Shown: positions 6,275 through 13,213 of the stretch, piece after piece
Layout of the letters: every line of letters starts with the position of its first letter
Position numbering within the stretch: position 1 is the stretch's first letter
Assembly: GCA_020062065.1 (NCBI GenBank)
Contig: JAGUWZ010000161.1
Coordinates: 1-13,232 of the forward strand
Source of the DNA: Candidatus Omnitrophota bacterium
GTDB lineage: Bacteria > Omnitrophota > Gorgyraeia > Gygaellales > Profunditerraquicolaceae
Reading direction: 5' to 3'
Length of the DNA: 13,232 nucleotides
Notes under the pieces: generated by a model
What the model saw: the letters and a program-made list of their open reading frames with translations, nothing else
Told to the model about the DNA's origin: nothing
Databases searched by the model: none
Position numbers and translations under genes: made by a program

Positions 6275-6574
6275 ATGTCAAAATATATTATAAAAAGCCG
6301 TGGCAGGCCCAAAAAGCCCAGAACAGTGAAAATCAACCCCAAAATTGAGCGATTTAGCCCGAGAGGCAAGCCTGGAAGGCCAGATGAGATTGAGCTTGAG
6401 ATAGATGAATTTGAGGCCTTAAGATTAGCTGATTATCAAGGTTTAAGCCAGAAAGAAGCAGCCAGGTCAATGCAAATATCCCAGCAGACCTTTAGCCGGA
6501 TCCTTAAAAAGGCGCGAAAAATCGTTGCTGAAGCGATTGTGAATGGTAAGATAATTACAATAGGAGTTAATTAA
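6275..6574 (+). CDS. DUF134-family HTH DNA-binding protein
   Basis: The protein has 99 residues. A basic N-terminal RGRPKKPR (9-16) is followed by the family's acidic helix DEIELEIDEFEALRLADYQGL (37-57) and a sigma70 region-4-like helix-turn-helix, SQKEAARSMQISQQTFSRILKKARK (58-82). It ends with EAIVNGKIITI, typical of DUF134. The family is predicted to regulate transcription and often neighbours NifX/NifB-type iron-molybdenum cofactor proteins, none of which is in this window. A modest AGGGAA Shine-Dalgarno lies about seven bases before the ATG. The 22-bp palindrome upstream is its likely binding site (inference). Full family length, no damage seen. Confidence 0.85.
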   Translation: MSKYIIKSRGRPKKPRTVKINPKIERFSPRGKPGRPDEIELEIDEFEALRLADYQGLSQKEAARSMQISQQTFSRILKKARKIVAEAIVNGKIITIGVN

Positions 6575-6777
6575 TGGATAAGGAGCTTGAAGAATGGTAT
6601 AAGTTGCATAAATTTCATTTCTACAGTGGCAGTTACCAGACTAAAGATTTGGCTAATTTCTTAGGCATAAACCCCAGGACAATCCAGAGGTGGCTAAAAG
6701 AAAAAACCAAACCAAATAAAGAACAATTAACCCAGATTAAACTGTATTTGGCAAAAATGAGCCCAAAACAAGCCTAA
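6574..6777 (+). CDS. small helix-turn-helix protein
   Basis: A 67-residue basic protein with one clear helix-turn-helix at about 22-42: QTKDLANFLGINPRTIQRWL, in which the second helix (NPRTIQRWL) would be the recognition helix. The pattern is that of Cro/MerR-like or transposase N-terminal HTH modules. There is no further domain, so DNA binding is all that can be inferred. The ATG overlaps the DUF134 stop by one base (TAATG), and AGGAG at 6562-6566 serves it, so translation is coupled to the DUF134 gene. A candidate terminator follows ten bases after the stop. The exact family is not recognised. Confidence 0.72.
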   Translation: MDKELEEWYKLHKFHFYSGSYQTKDLANFLGINPRTIQRWLKEKTKPNKEQLTQIKLYLAKMSPKQA

Positions 6778-6786
6778 TTTTACTGA

Positions 6787-6806
6787 CCGATTAGTTCGGC
6801 TTTTTT
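6787..6806 (+). terminator. candidate intrinsic terminator of the DUF134/HTH operon
   Basis: CCGA (6787-6790) pairs with TCGG (6796-6799) across a five-base loop, then one C and six T's (6801-6806). The stem is short but GC-rich, and the position, ten bases after the stop codon, is right. Confidence 0.5.
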
Positions 6807-6926
6807 ATCCTGCTTGTTGTCGCACTGGAGGACATAATATATCTTATGTTAACTTGGTAATATTGAGAAATATAGTATAACTTGTTGTTGAATAAAGAGT
6901 TACATTAGGTTGGTATTTTCTTGTGG

Positions 6927-6966
6927 AAAAGCCAGTTTCAACTTACTCAGATTTACTGGTTTTTTT
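6927..6966. terminator. possible bidirectional terminator between convergent operons
   Basis: AAAAGCCAGT (6927-6936) pairs with ACTGGTTTTT (6955-6964), with one G-T wobble and an 18-base loop, followed by more T's on the + strand. On the - strand the same stem is followed by CTTTTCC. The five-base GC-containing core CCAGT/ACTGG is modest, so strength is uncertain. It would serve the - strand operon ending at 7127. Confidence 0.35.
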
Positions 6967-7126
6967 CAAGATTCGCATTTAATTGCAGATTTAGGAATTT
7001 TAGGAAATCTTCTGCGTGTGGCTGGCAGGAAATAGCTCTAGGTTTGTTTAATCAACCAACATTTCTTTTATATAGATTTTATGCTACTAATCGGATTATG
7101 ATCTATCTCTCCTCTTTATCAAGTTT

Positions 7127-7591
7127 TTAAAGGTTAATTCTGTTCTTATTTTCATGTTTTATTTTCTTAAATATCAGAAAAAATATTAAATAGACTAAAA
7201 AACCCAAACAAAGAGCGAGCACAAAATACCCTATTAAGACCGGCAGAATAATCTTTAAAATAGGTAGTTTAAACAGATCTGCCCATTGGAAATCATTTAA
7301 AACTATCAGCCAGCCTTTATATACTTCCTGCCAGCTTAATTTCATTATAGCTGAGCCTAATTTAATTGAGAAGAGAATTGTTAAAATACTTGTCCAGGTA
7401 TTGGTAAACAGGCTGCCAAATACGGCAGCAGCACAGTTTATATGCAAAAATGAGGCTACAAGCAAGGCAGCAACCGGGCCAGTGCCAGGGATAATGCCTA
7501 AAAAAACACCTATTCCAAACCCAAGAGCTATTTTTTGCGGTGTATCATTTATTCTGAAAAGTTTGATAAAAATCTGCCTGAACACCTTCAT
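7127..7591 (-). CDS. DUF2062 membrane protein
   Basis: The protein has 154 residues. After a short cytoplasmic start, the DUF2062 signature follows: DTPQKIALGFGIGVFLGIIPGTGP (16-39), a hydrophobic segment to about 50, and FTNTWTSIL (62-70), equivalent to the family's conserved N-P/T-WT motif. Membrane segments lie at about 22-49, 66-83 and 110-140, ending in a basic tail. The function is unknown; relatives occur beside glycosyltransferases and lipid genes. It is the last gene of the - strand operon, starting one base after the acyl-CoA ligase stop (TAAG-ATG) and without a clear Shine-Dalgarno, so it is probably translated by coupling. Slightly short but complete. Confidence 0.8.
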   Translation of the reverse strand: MKVFRQIFIKLFRINDTPQKIALGFGIGVFLGIIPGTGPVAALLVASFLHINCAAAVFGSLFTNTWTSILTILFSIKLGSAIMKLSWQEVYKGWLIVLNDFQWADLFKLPILKIILPVLIGYFVLALCLGFLVYLIFFLIFKKIKHENKNRINL

Positions 7592-7592
7592 C

Positions 7593-9149
7593 TTAGCGTT
7601 GTTCTCTGTTTTTTTCTTCTTCTTGAAGTATGCGTTTGAGAATCTTTCCGGTTGTATTCTTGGGCAGAGATGTCCTGAACTCGATATATTTGGGGACTTT
7701 ATATGCCGCTAATCTTTCCCTGAGATACTGAATAATTTCATGCTCACTGGCTTCTTCCCCTTCTGTCAATACCACAAAACCCTTAGGCACCTCTCCTTTA
7801 TGCGCATCAGGTATGCCAATCACCGCAGCTTCTTTAACCTTAGGATTTTGGTAAAGCACTTCTTCAATCTCGCGGGGGTAAACATTTAGGCCTCTTACAT
7901 TAACCATTTCCTTTTTTCTGCCCACTATATAATAATAGCCGGATTTATCAACTTTTGCCATATCCCCGGTATAAAGCCAGCCGTTTTTTAAGGTTTCCTG
8001 AGTTGGCTCTTCCTGTCTATAATATCCTTGCATTACATTGGGTCCTTTTACCAGGAGCTCTCCTATTTTTCCGACTTCTAAAACCCGGTCTTTATTATCT
8101 ACAATTTTTAATTCAATATTATCTGATAATCTAATGCCAATGGAGCCGGCTTTTCTTATGCCTTTTAAAGGATTTATGGTTACTACCGGTGATGCCTCAG
8201 TTAGACCATAGCCCTCTAATAAAGGTATACGAAACTTTTTCTGGAAACCTTTGAAAGTTTGCGCTGGTAAGGCAGCAGCTCCTGATATGCAAACTTTTAT
8301 TGGATTAAATAATTTTATCAGCGGACTATTGAATATTTTAGGCAATTTTATATGTTGCAGGACATTATATATGGAAGGCACTCCCACAAATATGCTAACA
8401 CGGTTTTTCCTGACCGCGCGAATGACCCTTTTAAAAGGTTTTACTGCTTTCATAATTACGATTTTTGCGCCAATAAAAAGCGGCAGGTTCATACAGACAG
8501 TTGCGGCAAATGAATGAAATAAAGGTAATATGCAGATAAAAGTATCTTTAAAACTGGTTTTTATAGCTTGAGAAGAGTCCATTGCATTCGAGATGAGATT
8601 ATAATGGGAAAGCATAGCTCCTTTGGGATGGCCGGTTGTTCCTGATGTGTATAAAATCACCGCCAGTTCATGAGGGTCAACTGATACCTTGCTTAATACT
8701 TCGCTATGCTCCCTTTTAATACTGTTAAAATTCAATACCCCTTGTTTTGTCTCAGCTGTGGAAATAATATATTTTAGACTATCCACCCTGAGTCTTAATT
8801 CCTCGGCCATATCTACATAGGGGCGAGAAGTAATCAGACAAATTGCCTGGCTGTCCTCTAAGATAAACTTAGCCTCCTCTATCTTAAACATATAATTAAT
8901 CGGGACAACCACCCCTCCTGCTTTAAGCACAGCAAAATAACTGAGCACAAATTCCGGACAGTTATCTAAAAATAAGGCGACCCTATCTTGTTTCTTTATC
9001 CCTAGATGTATAAGTCCAGCAGCAACCTGGTTGGTTAAATCTTGCAGAATCTTATACTTTATCTTTTTCTGACCAAAGACAATGGCAACCCTTTTGGGAT
9101 GTTTAGCTGCGCTTATACTCAGTAATTCGCCTAAATTTTTCGGGATCAT
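7593..9149 (-). CDS. AMP-forming acyl-CoA ligase (FadD-like)
   Basis: This 518-residue ANL-superfamily adenylating enzyme activates a carboxylate as acyl-AMP and then passes it to CoA or another thiol. Motifs in order: the P-loop YTSGTTGHPKG (167-177), EGYGLTEASP (312-321), YTGD (393-396), the hinge GRKKEMVNVRGLNVYPREIEE (410-430), and the C-terminal catalytic lysine in TTGKILKR (Lys502). The length is normal for medium/long-chain acyl-CoA synthetases. The chain length it prefers cannot be read from sequence, and acyl-ACP or fatty-acid adenylation is an alternative. There is no signal peptide, so it is cytoplasmic or peripheral at the membrane. Its ATG overlaps the preceding radical SAM stop as ATGA, indicating coupled translation. 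The DUF2062 gene follows directly. Confidence 0.9.
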   Translation of the reverse strand: MIPKNLGELLSISAAKHPKRVAIVFGQKKIKYKILQDLTNQVAAGLIHLGIKKQDRVALFLDNCPEFVLSYFAVLKAGGVVVPINYMFKIEEAKFILEDSQAICLITSRPYVDMAEELRLRVDSLKYIISTAETKQGVLNFNSIKREHSEVLSKVSVDPHELAVILYTSGTTGHPKGAMLSHYNLISNAMDSSQAIKTSFKDTFICILPLFHSFAATVCMNLPLFIGAKIVIMKAVKPFKRVIRAVRKNRVSIFVGVPSIYNVLQHIKLPKIFNSPLIKLFNPIKVCISGAAALPAQTFKGFQKKFRIPLLEGYGLTEASPVVTINPLKGIRKAGSIGIRLSDNIELKIVDNKDRVLEVGKIGELLVKGPNVMQGYYRQEEPTQETLKNGWLYTGDMAKVDKSGYYYIVGRKKEMVNVRGLNVYPREIEEVLYQNPKVKEAAVIGIPDAHKGEVPKGFVVLTEGEEASEHEIIQYLRERLAAYKVPKYIEFRTSLPKNTTGKILKRILQEEEKNREQR

Positions 9150-10111
9150 TTTACCTGCTTGGGTTTTATATGTATACCAGCGAATCTATCCAATCCATAA
9201 GATTCCTGTATCCAGCCGTTATACAAACCATATTTTTGCATAACCTTCTGGGCATCCTCATATTCCTGATAGGTTATTCGCCGGTTAATCTCTTTAAACT
9301 GACTTGCCTTGTAACATGGCATATATTGACTCATCAAGCTTATATAGCTGTCTTCTGACAATTCTTGAGCAATAAATTTCATTATTGCATCTGTGCCAGA
9401 AATATTATTGGGCAGAATCAGATGTCTGATAACTACCCCCCCTTTTATTACCCCTTCTTCATCAATATCTGGAATACCTACTTGACGATGCATTTCCTGC
9501 ATAGCCTGTCGGTTATATTCAGGATAATCGGCTGCACGGGAATACTTTATTGCCGTATCCGCATCCGCATAACGCATATCGGGTAAATAGATATCCACTA
9601 TGCCATCTAATAATTTTATAATTTGCGCTAATTCATAGCCACCGGTATTATAAACAAGCGGAATTCTAAGGCCTTTAGGAATGGCGAGTTTCAACGCTTT
9701 TAAGATTTGCGGCATTACGTGGGTGGGCGTGACAAAATTTAGGTTATGGCAGCCAACTTTTTGTAATTCCAGCATAATCTTGACTAACTCTTCAGAATCC
9801 ACCTCCCTCCCCCCCTTTTCTTCCTGGCTGAATTCATAATTCTGACAGTAGACACAGTGCATATTACAATTGGAAAAAAAGATTGTGCCTGAACCATTTT
9901 TTCCGGATATTGGTGGCTCTTCTCCGTGATGCGCTATAAAGCTATAGACTTTTGGTTTTAATCCGGTCTTACAGAAACCCCTTTTGTCTTTTAAACGGTT
10001 TACTTTGCATTTACGCGGGCAAAGAACACAAGATTCCATCAGACTAAATGCCTGTTTGATTATCTTGTCTAATTTGCCATTTATATTAGCTTCCAAATAT
10101 GCTGGATACAT
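9146..10111 (-). CDS. radical SAM protein, PflX-like (COG1313 type)
   Basis: The protein has 321 residues. The [4Fe-4S]/SAM motif is CNMHCVYC (Cys82, Cys86, Cys89), preceded by the family signature HHGEEPPISGKNGSGTIFFS (61-80). An extra N-terminal cysteine set, C28-x2-C31-x3-C35-x11-C47, is typical of the PflX group and may hold a second metal site. The family is annotated by similarity to pyruvate formate-lyase activating enzymes, but no glycyl-radical enzyme is in the window, so the substrate is unknown. The chosen ATG at 10111 has no clear Shine-Dalgarno and follows the M48 gene by 21 bases. The next ATG (residue 25) would leave too short a lead into the cysteine set. Four bases overlap the acyl-CoA ligase start. 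Confidence 0.85.
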   Translation of the reverse strand: MYPAYLEANINGKLDKIIKQAFSLMESCVLCPRKCKVNRLKDKRGFCKTGLKPKVYSFIAHHGEEPPISGKNGSGTIFFSNCNMHCVYCQNYEFSQEEKGGREVDSEELVKIMLELQKVGCHNLNFVTPTHVMPQILKALKLAIPKGLRIPLVYNTGGYELAQIIKLLDGIVDIYLPDMRYADADTAIKYSRAADYPEYNRQAMQEMHRQVGIPDIDEEGVIKGGVVIRHLILPNNISGTDAIMKFIAQELSEDSYISLMSQYMPCYKASQFKEINRRITYQEYEDAQKVMQKYGLYNGWIQESYGLDRFAGIHIKPKQVK

Positions 10112-10132
10112 ATTGTAGGAACAGCATTGCAG

Positions 10133-10894
10133 TTAATAGGGATACAATCTGATTTCATTCTCAACCCTGGCGATTCTTTTCTCTATGGGAGGGTGTGAAC
10201 TTAAAAAAACAAGTCTAATTCCAGTTCCTTTTTTCTCAGCCTCAGCTTTTAGTTTTGCAAAAAAGGTGATTATACCCAAAGGACTAAAATTCGCCCTTCT
10301 TGTATATCTTACTGCCAGTTTATCCGCAAGGAATTCGTCTTGCCTTGAGTAACCCAGATTGACCAGATTGAAAACTATATCCAGGGCTTGTTCAGTCGCA
10401 GCCTGGCCGCTTCTACCTAAAACAATGTTTGTAATAATCTGATAACCCATTGCCGCCTGTAACTTTTTTACACTGTGTCTTGCAGCAATATGGCCTATCT
10501 CATGTGCTAGGACACCTGCTAACTCCGCGTCATTTGCAGCTGTTATAAGTCCGCTATTGACATAAACAAATCCTCCCGGAATGGCAAAGGCATTAAGTTC
10601 TTTATCATTTACTATCCGGAAATGATAAGAAAGATCCTGCCTGTCAGAGTAAGTTGCAACTTTTATACCTATTGAATCTAATCTCTGCTGCAGCTGGGGA
10701 TCGTGTAATATCTTAAGTTTTTTTTGTATTTGTTTGTCTATATCAACTCCCAATGCCACCTCACTTTGAGTATCAAAAAACAGTGTTTCCCTGCGTTCAG
10801 TTGCGGGGTTATAAATGGTGACACATCCGTCAAGGAAAAAAATTAATAAAACAAAAATAATGAATTTAATGGATTTTTTTGCACTGTTGCGCAT
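10133..10894 (-). CDS. M48-family metalloprotease, lipoprotein (BepA/LoiP-like)
   Basis: The protein has 253 residues. A lipoprotein signal (basic KKSIK, hydrophobic core about 9-21) ends at LDGC with Cys24 for lipid attachment, so the enzyme should sit on the periplasmic face of a membrane. The zinc site is HEIGHIAARH (His131, Glu132, His135), with the third ligand in DEFLADKLAVRY (Glu187, and Asp191 of the ExxxD signature). SSHPPIEKRI (232-241) is the family's C-terminal motif. M48 lipoproteins degrade or help fold envelope proteins; there is no TPR domain as in full BepA. Its start lies 29 bases inside the upstream DUF4416 gene. The signal peptide fits this ATG, so the overlap looks real. 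Confidence 0.9.
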   Translation of the reverse strand: MRNSAKKSIKFIIFVLLIFFLDGCVTIYNPATERRETLFFDTQSEVALGVDIDKQIQKKLKILHDPQLQQRLDSIGIKVATYSDRQDLSYHFRIVNDKELNAFAIPGGFVYVNSGLITAANDAELAGVLAHEIGHIAARHSVKKLQAAMGYQIITNIVLGRSGQAATEQALDIVFNLVNLGYSRQDEFLADKLAVRYTRRANFSPLGIITFFAKLKAEAEKKGTGIRLVFLSSHPPIEKRIARVENEIRLYPY

Positions 10895-11396
10895 ATAACT
10901 GCCTTATTTGATTAAAGATGCGGATATAATCAGAAGTTCTATAATCGGGGTAAGTCCATTCCCATGGTTGGAAGGTTTTATCCTGATAGAAAAGGGTAAT
11001 CTCGGCGTATATGCCTCTGTCTAAGTATATGCGGTGTTTATAATCTTTAGTCGAGGCAAGGACAAGTTTCGCCATATCCAGATAACCTGGGTCAATGTTA
11101 ATTTGGCGACGGGAATCCAAAGAGAGTTTATTTTCGACTTTATTCGTAAAAACTTTTATTTTAGATAACTGTTCTATTTGAATTAATTTCTTAAAACTTA
11201 TGAATTTTCGAAAAAGGTTGCTGCCGATTTCTTTTTGGTAATAGTCTGTATGGAAAAAAGAGAGTATCTGGCTTTCAAAATCAATTTTCCCGAATGTTTT
11301 CTCCAAGATAATCCTGGCTTTCTGGTAAAATATTTTGTCTTTAAAAATAAAACCAACGATGAGTTTTGCCGGATAAGGTTTGGTTATTTTCCCCAT
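10866..11396 (-). CDS. DUF4416 protein
   Basis: This 176-residue cytoplasmic protein of unknown function shows conserved DUF4416 blocks: KLIVGFIF (11-18), FHTDYYQKEIG (48-58), NIDPGYLDMAKLVLASTKDYKHRIYL (100-125), GIYAEITL (128-135) and WTYPDYR (147-153). Clusters of His, Asp and Tyr hint at an active or metal site, but that is inference. Length is normal for the family. The start overlaps the nitroreductase 3' end by 13 bases, and the 3' end overlaps the M48 start by 29 bases, so all three genes should be co-transcribed and coupled. I know no established role. Confidence 0.82.
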   Translation of the reverse strand: MGKITKPYPAKLIVGFIFKDKIFYQKARIILEKTFGKIDFESQILSFFHTDYYQKEIGSNLFRKFISFKKLIQIEQLSKIKVFTNKVENKLSLDSRRQINIDPGYLDMAKLVLASTKDYKHRIYLDRGIYAEITLFYQDKTFQPWEWTYPDYRTSDYIRIFNQIRQLYAQQCKKIH

Positions 11397-12079
11397 TCCA
11401 TCGGATATCCCATAGATATAACAATAATAGGCTGTAAGTCTTTGTTTGAGTTTATCATAGATTTTACATCTCTGTCATTGAAGGCGCCAACTTCCACCGC
11501 GCCCAGACCAAGATTAGTTACTGCTAAGTAAGTATTTTGACAGGCATGGCCTGTTTCTATATAAACATATCTGTCTCCCCGCTCGCCATAGCGTTGCCTG
11601 GTACGCTTGAATTCTGCGGAAATGATTAAGGATACTGGAGCTTTGGTAATAAAATCCTGCCCTAAACAGGCCCGGCACAGCTCTTGCCTCCTGTCTCCAG
11701 TTAAGATGATCTTTAGAGAATGTTCTTCAATAAGATATTGGTAGGCGCTTTCTTTAAGTCTATCAACACTATTACGACCCACAACAACAAATAATTCCAA
11801 GGGGTAAGTTGCGCCTGCGGAAGGAATTGTTCTGGTTGCGCCAGTAACAGAGTTGTATTTTTTTCCACATGCTGCCCAAAGAATGTTCCCTAAGCTATCT
11901 AAGGATATTTTTTTATCTTGGAAGTAGCGGCAGGAATATCGTTTTTCTAAGAGGACTTGCAGGTTATTGCCAGATAGGGCTGCGGGCGGATTTAATTGTA
12001 TAATTATAGTTTTATTTTCAGAGTTTGCCATGGCTTTTGAATCGAATAAACCATTAATGGACTTACCTAAATAATCCAT
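11384..12079 (-). CDS. SagB/ThcOx-type nitroreductase-family oxidoreductase
   Basis: This 231-residue FMN-dependent enzyme of the SagB-like branch shows EKRYSCRYF (45-53), LGNILWAACG (63-72), TIPSAGATYPLELFVVVGR (84-102), RYGERGDRYVYIETGHACQN (163-182) and GLGAVEVGAF (191-200). The branch contains azoline oxidases of peptide biosynthesis and many stand-alone enzymes of unknown substrate. No YcaO cyclodehydratase or precursor peptide is visible here, so a peptide-modifying role is not supported. The ATG at 12079 lies seven bases from a strong hairpin and has no Shine-Dalgarno. An in-frame ATG at 12031 (residue 17) would keep the whole domain and is a real alternative. This is the first gene of the six-gene - strand run. 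Confidence 0.85.
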   Translation of the reverse strand: MDYLGKSINGLFDSKAMANSENKTIIIQLNPPAALSGNNLQVLLEKRYSCRYFQDKKISLDSLGNILWAACGKKYNSVTGATRTIPSAGATYPLELFVVVGRNSVDRLKESAYQYLIEEHSLKIILTGDRRQELCRACLGQDFITKAPVSLIISAEFKRTRQRYGERGDRYVYIETGHACQNTYLAVTNLGLGAVEVGAFNDRDVKSMINSNKDLQPIIVISMGYPMEWGK

Positions 12080-12086
12080 AAATAAT

Positions 12087-12119
12087 TAACCGATTCAACC
12101 TACGCGGTTGAATCGGTTA
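12087..12119. promoter_or_regulatory. 14-bp-stem hairpin next to the nitroreductase start
   Basis: TAACCGATTCAACC (12087-12100) and GGTTGAATCGGTTA (12106-12119) are perfectly complementary around a five-base loop. On the - strand it ends seven bases before the ATG at 12079, with the intervening ATTATTT only moderately T-rich. It may be a terminator for the PilZ operon, an operator, or an mRNA structure limiting translation. The sequence alone does not choose between these. Confidence 0.65.
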
Positions 12120-12196
12120 CGTTCGACCTGCGGGCTTAAGGATTAAAAAATGAAATCGGATAAATATAAGGTTTAATGCCTTAAAAAAGCGCAGGG

Positions 12197-12205
12197 ATTG
12201 TATCA
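12197..12205 (-). promoter_or_regulatory. possible extended -10 promoter for the nitroreductase operon
   Basis: On the - strand TGATACAAT combines the TGn extension with a -10 having one mismatch to TATAAT. A poor -35 (TTCTTG) lies 16 bp upstream at 12219-12224, just inside the gap after the PilZ stop region. It would give a leader of about 110 bases that contains the 14-bp hairpin. Confidence 0.35.
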
Positions 12206-12227
12206 TGGTTTTAATGGGCAAGAATCA

Positions 12228-12584
12228 TCAGGGTAAGAATTGAGATACGTATCTTGATATTGTTTGGCGCGGTTGGTCTTTTATTTTATTAAAGAAGATG
12301 GCAATGTTAAATCCTCCATTATCTTCGTCTTCAGTCCTTACGATAACTCCCGTGCATTCAACATTACAGTGTTCTTTTAATCCCTTATTCATAATGGGCA
12401 TATCTAATCTGATTTTAATCTTAGTAAAAGGAGGAATATACTTATCTATATGACAGTAGGCACCCAAACAGCTTACGTTCTGTGTGGTAGTAACAAAATC
12501 ATATCCATTAGCAACAATATTGATGGGTAACTCTTTATCGATTCTTGGATGTTGCCTTCTTTCTCTCTTGATATTATTTTTCAT
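12228..12584 (-). CDS. PilZ-domain protein (predicted c-di-GMP binding)
   Basis: The 118-residue protein is almost all one PilZ domain. The c-di-GMP-binding elements are both present: RRQHPR (9-14, the RxxxR switch) and NVSCLG (36-41, the N/DxSxxG motif). Strands with VECTGVIVRTE (75-85) and GFNIAIFF (91-98) follow. There is no enzyme or output domain, so it probably acts by binding a partner. I chose the ATG at 12584 because it overlaps the preceding stop as ATGA and starts just before the RRxxxR motif. A longer frame to 12644 would overlap the neighbouring gene by more than 60 bases and adds only a basic, low-complexity tail. Last gene of the three-gene PilZ operon. Confidence 0.85.
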   Translation of the reverse strand: MKNNIKRERRQHPRIDKELPINIVANGYDFVTTTQNVSCLGAYCHIDKYIPPFTKIKIRLDMPIMNKGLKEHCNVECTGVIVRTEDEDNGGFNIAIFFNKIKDQPRQTISRYVSQFLP

Positions 12585-12772
12585 TTTTTCTCTTCTTTGT
12601 TTTCTTGGGATTTTCTCGTTTTTAACCAACATTTTTTGCTGCAATAAAATTTCCCGTTACGATAGTAGGATTTGATTTTTTTAAGAGGCTTATTGCAACC
12701 TAAACAGTTGGTTTGTTTTTCAACTGGTTTGTTTTCACTTGGCGCGACTTTTTTAACTTCTTCGTTTGCCAT
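12581..12772 (-). CDS. small Cys4 zinc-finger-like protein
   Basis: A 63-residue, very basic protein with one predicted zinc site, CLGC (Cys23, Cys26) and FYCSKKC (Cys44, Cys48), spaced CX2C-X17-CX3C. The pattern resembles treble-clef or FCS-like fingers. The flanks (1-20 and 50-63) are charged and probably disordered. Function is unknown; RNA, DNA or protein binding are all possible. It is packed between two PilZ genes: eight bases after the upstream one and a four-base ATGA overlap with the downstream one, which argues that it is a real, translated gene with a role tied to them. Its own Shine-Dalgarno is weak. Confidence 0.72.
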   Translation of the reverse strand: MANEEVKKVAPSENKPVEKQTNCLGCNKPLKKIKSYYRNGKFYCSKKCWLKTRKSQENKEEKK

Positions 12773-12780
12773 TGTTAGTC

Positions 12781-13134
12781 TTATGCCCCTGTCGCTTGAT
12801 TTAACCTCATTGTTATAAAGTCAGAAAGAAATTTTTTTTCATTCGAATTTAATTCCTGAAATTCTACACCAAAACGGTATCTATTGGAATGAGAAAAAGG
12901 CGAAGACCAGATAATTTTACCGATAGGTCTTAAAACCCGGGACACTATTGGTATCTCCAGCATCACAAGTGTCGAAGGAGCAATAAACTCATTATGAGTA
13001 AAACCTATTCCCTGGAGGCTAATATTTCCGCTTAATGTGTTGTTAAAATCTGATGTGCCTCTAACTTGATAGCGCAACGGCCCTAATAATTTTATGCGTG
13101 GGAAACGCCTCGATTCTTCCGTTTTTATTTTCAT
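12781..13134 (-). CDS. PilZ-domain protein (predicted c-di-GMP binding)
   Basis: A 117-residue single-domain PilZ protein with RRFPR (9-13) and NISLQG (37-42), the two c-di-GMP-binding motifs. VLRPIGKIIWSS (67-78) and YRFGVEF (86-92) are the expected barrel strands. It is only distantly similar to the second PilZ protein of the operon, so it is not a recent tandem copy. No clear Shine-Dalgarno precedes the ATG; the leader just upstream is AT-rich. It is the first gene of the operon behind a strong promoter, with a predicted leader of about 45 bases holding a small GTGG/CCAC hairpin. Together the operon looks like a c-di-GMP effector cassette of unknown output. Confidence 0.85.
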   Translation of the reverse strand: MKIKTEESRRFPRIKLLGPLRYQVRGTSDFNNTLSGNISLQGIGFTHNEFIAPSTLVMLEIPIVSRVLRPIGKIIWSSPFSHSNRYRFGVEFQELNSNEKKFLSDFITMRLNQATGA

Positions 13135-13185
13135 TTTTTATATGTGTCTTAAGGGGAACCGTGGCTTTTTCCACTCTATACAAAA

Positions 13186-13213
13186 ATTATAACATATATT
13201 TTTGATATGTCAA
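13186..13213 (-). promoter_or_regulatory. strong sigma70-type promoter of the PilZ operon
   Basis: On the - strand a perfect TTGACA (13213-13208), a 16-bp spacer and a perfect TATAAT (13191-13186) preceded by TGT, an extended -10. Transcription should begin near 13179. The sequence match is direct; strength is inferred. Confidence 0.8.

Larger units (their letters stand above)
6778..7126. other. intergenic region between convergent operons, no gene seen
   Basis: About 350 bp separate the HTH gene (+) from the DUF2062 gene (-). The region is AT-rich. It contains the terminator-like hairpins listed separately and a small inverted repeat, ACATAA (6832-6837) with TTATGT (6844-6849). An open frame at 6921-7130 encodes an aromatic-rich peptide with no Shine-Dalgarno and no recognisable motif. 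I see no tRNA or other structured RNA. Its main role is likely to hold the 3' ends of the two convergent transcripts. Confidence 0.6.

Noticed and set aside
6921..7130. 69-codon open frame on the + strand in the intergenic gap
   Set aside because: No Shine-Dalgarno, aromatic-rich composition without domain pattern, and it overlaps the terminator-like hairpin.
11384..12079. Nitroreductase as part of a thiazole/oxazole-modified peptide cluster
   Set aside because: No YcaO protein, precursor peptide or exporter is visible; SagB-like enzymes are common outside such clusters.
12584..12644. N-terminal extension of the PilZ gene to an upstream ATG
   Set aside because: It would overlap the Cys4 gene by over 60 bases; the ATG at 12584 has an ATGA overlap and fits the domain start.
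12484..12675. Hydrophobic 63-codon frame on the + strand resembling a membrane peptide
   Set aside because: It is the complement of the basic ends of the PilZ and Cys4 genes, whose motifs and ATGA overlap are clear on the - strand.
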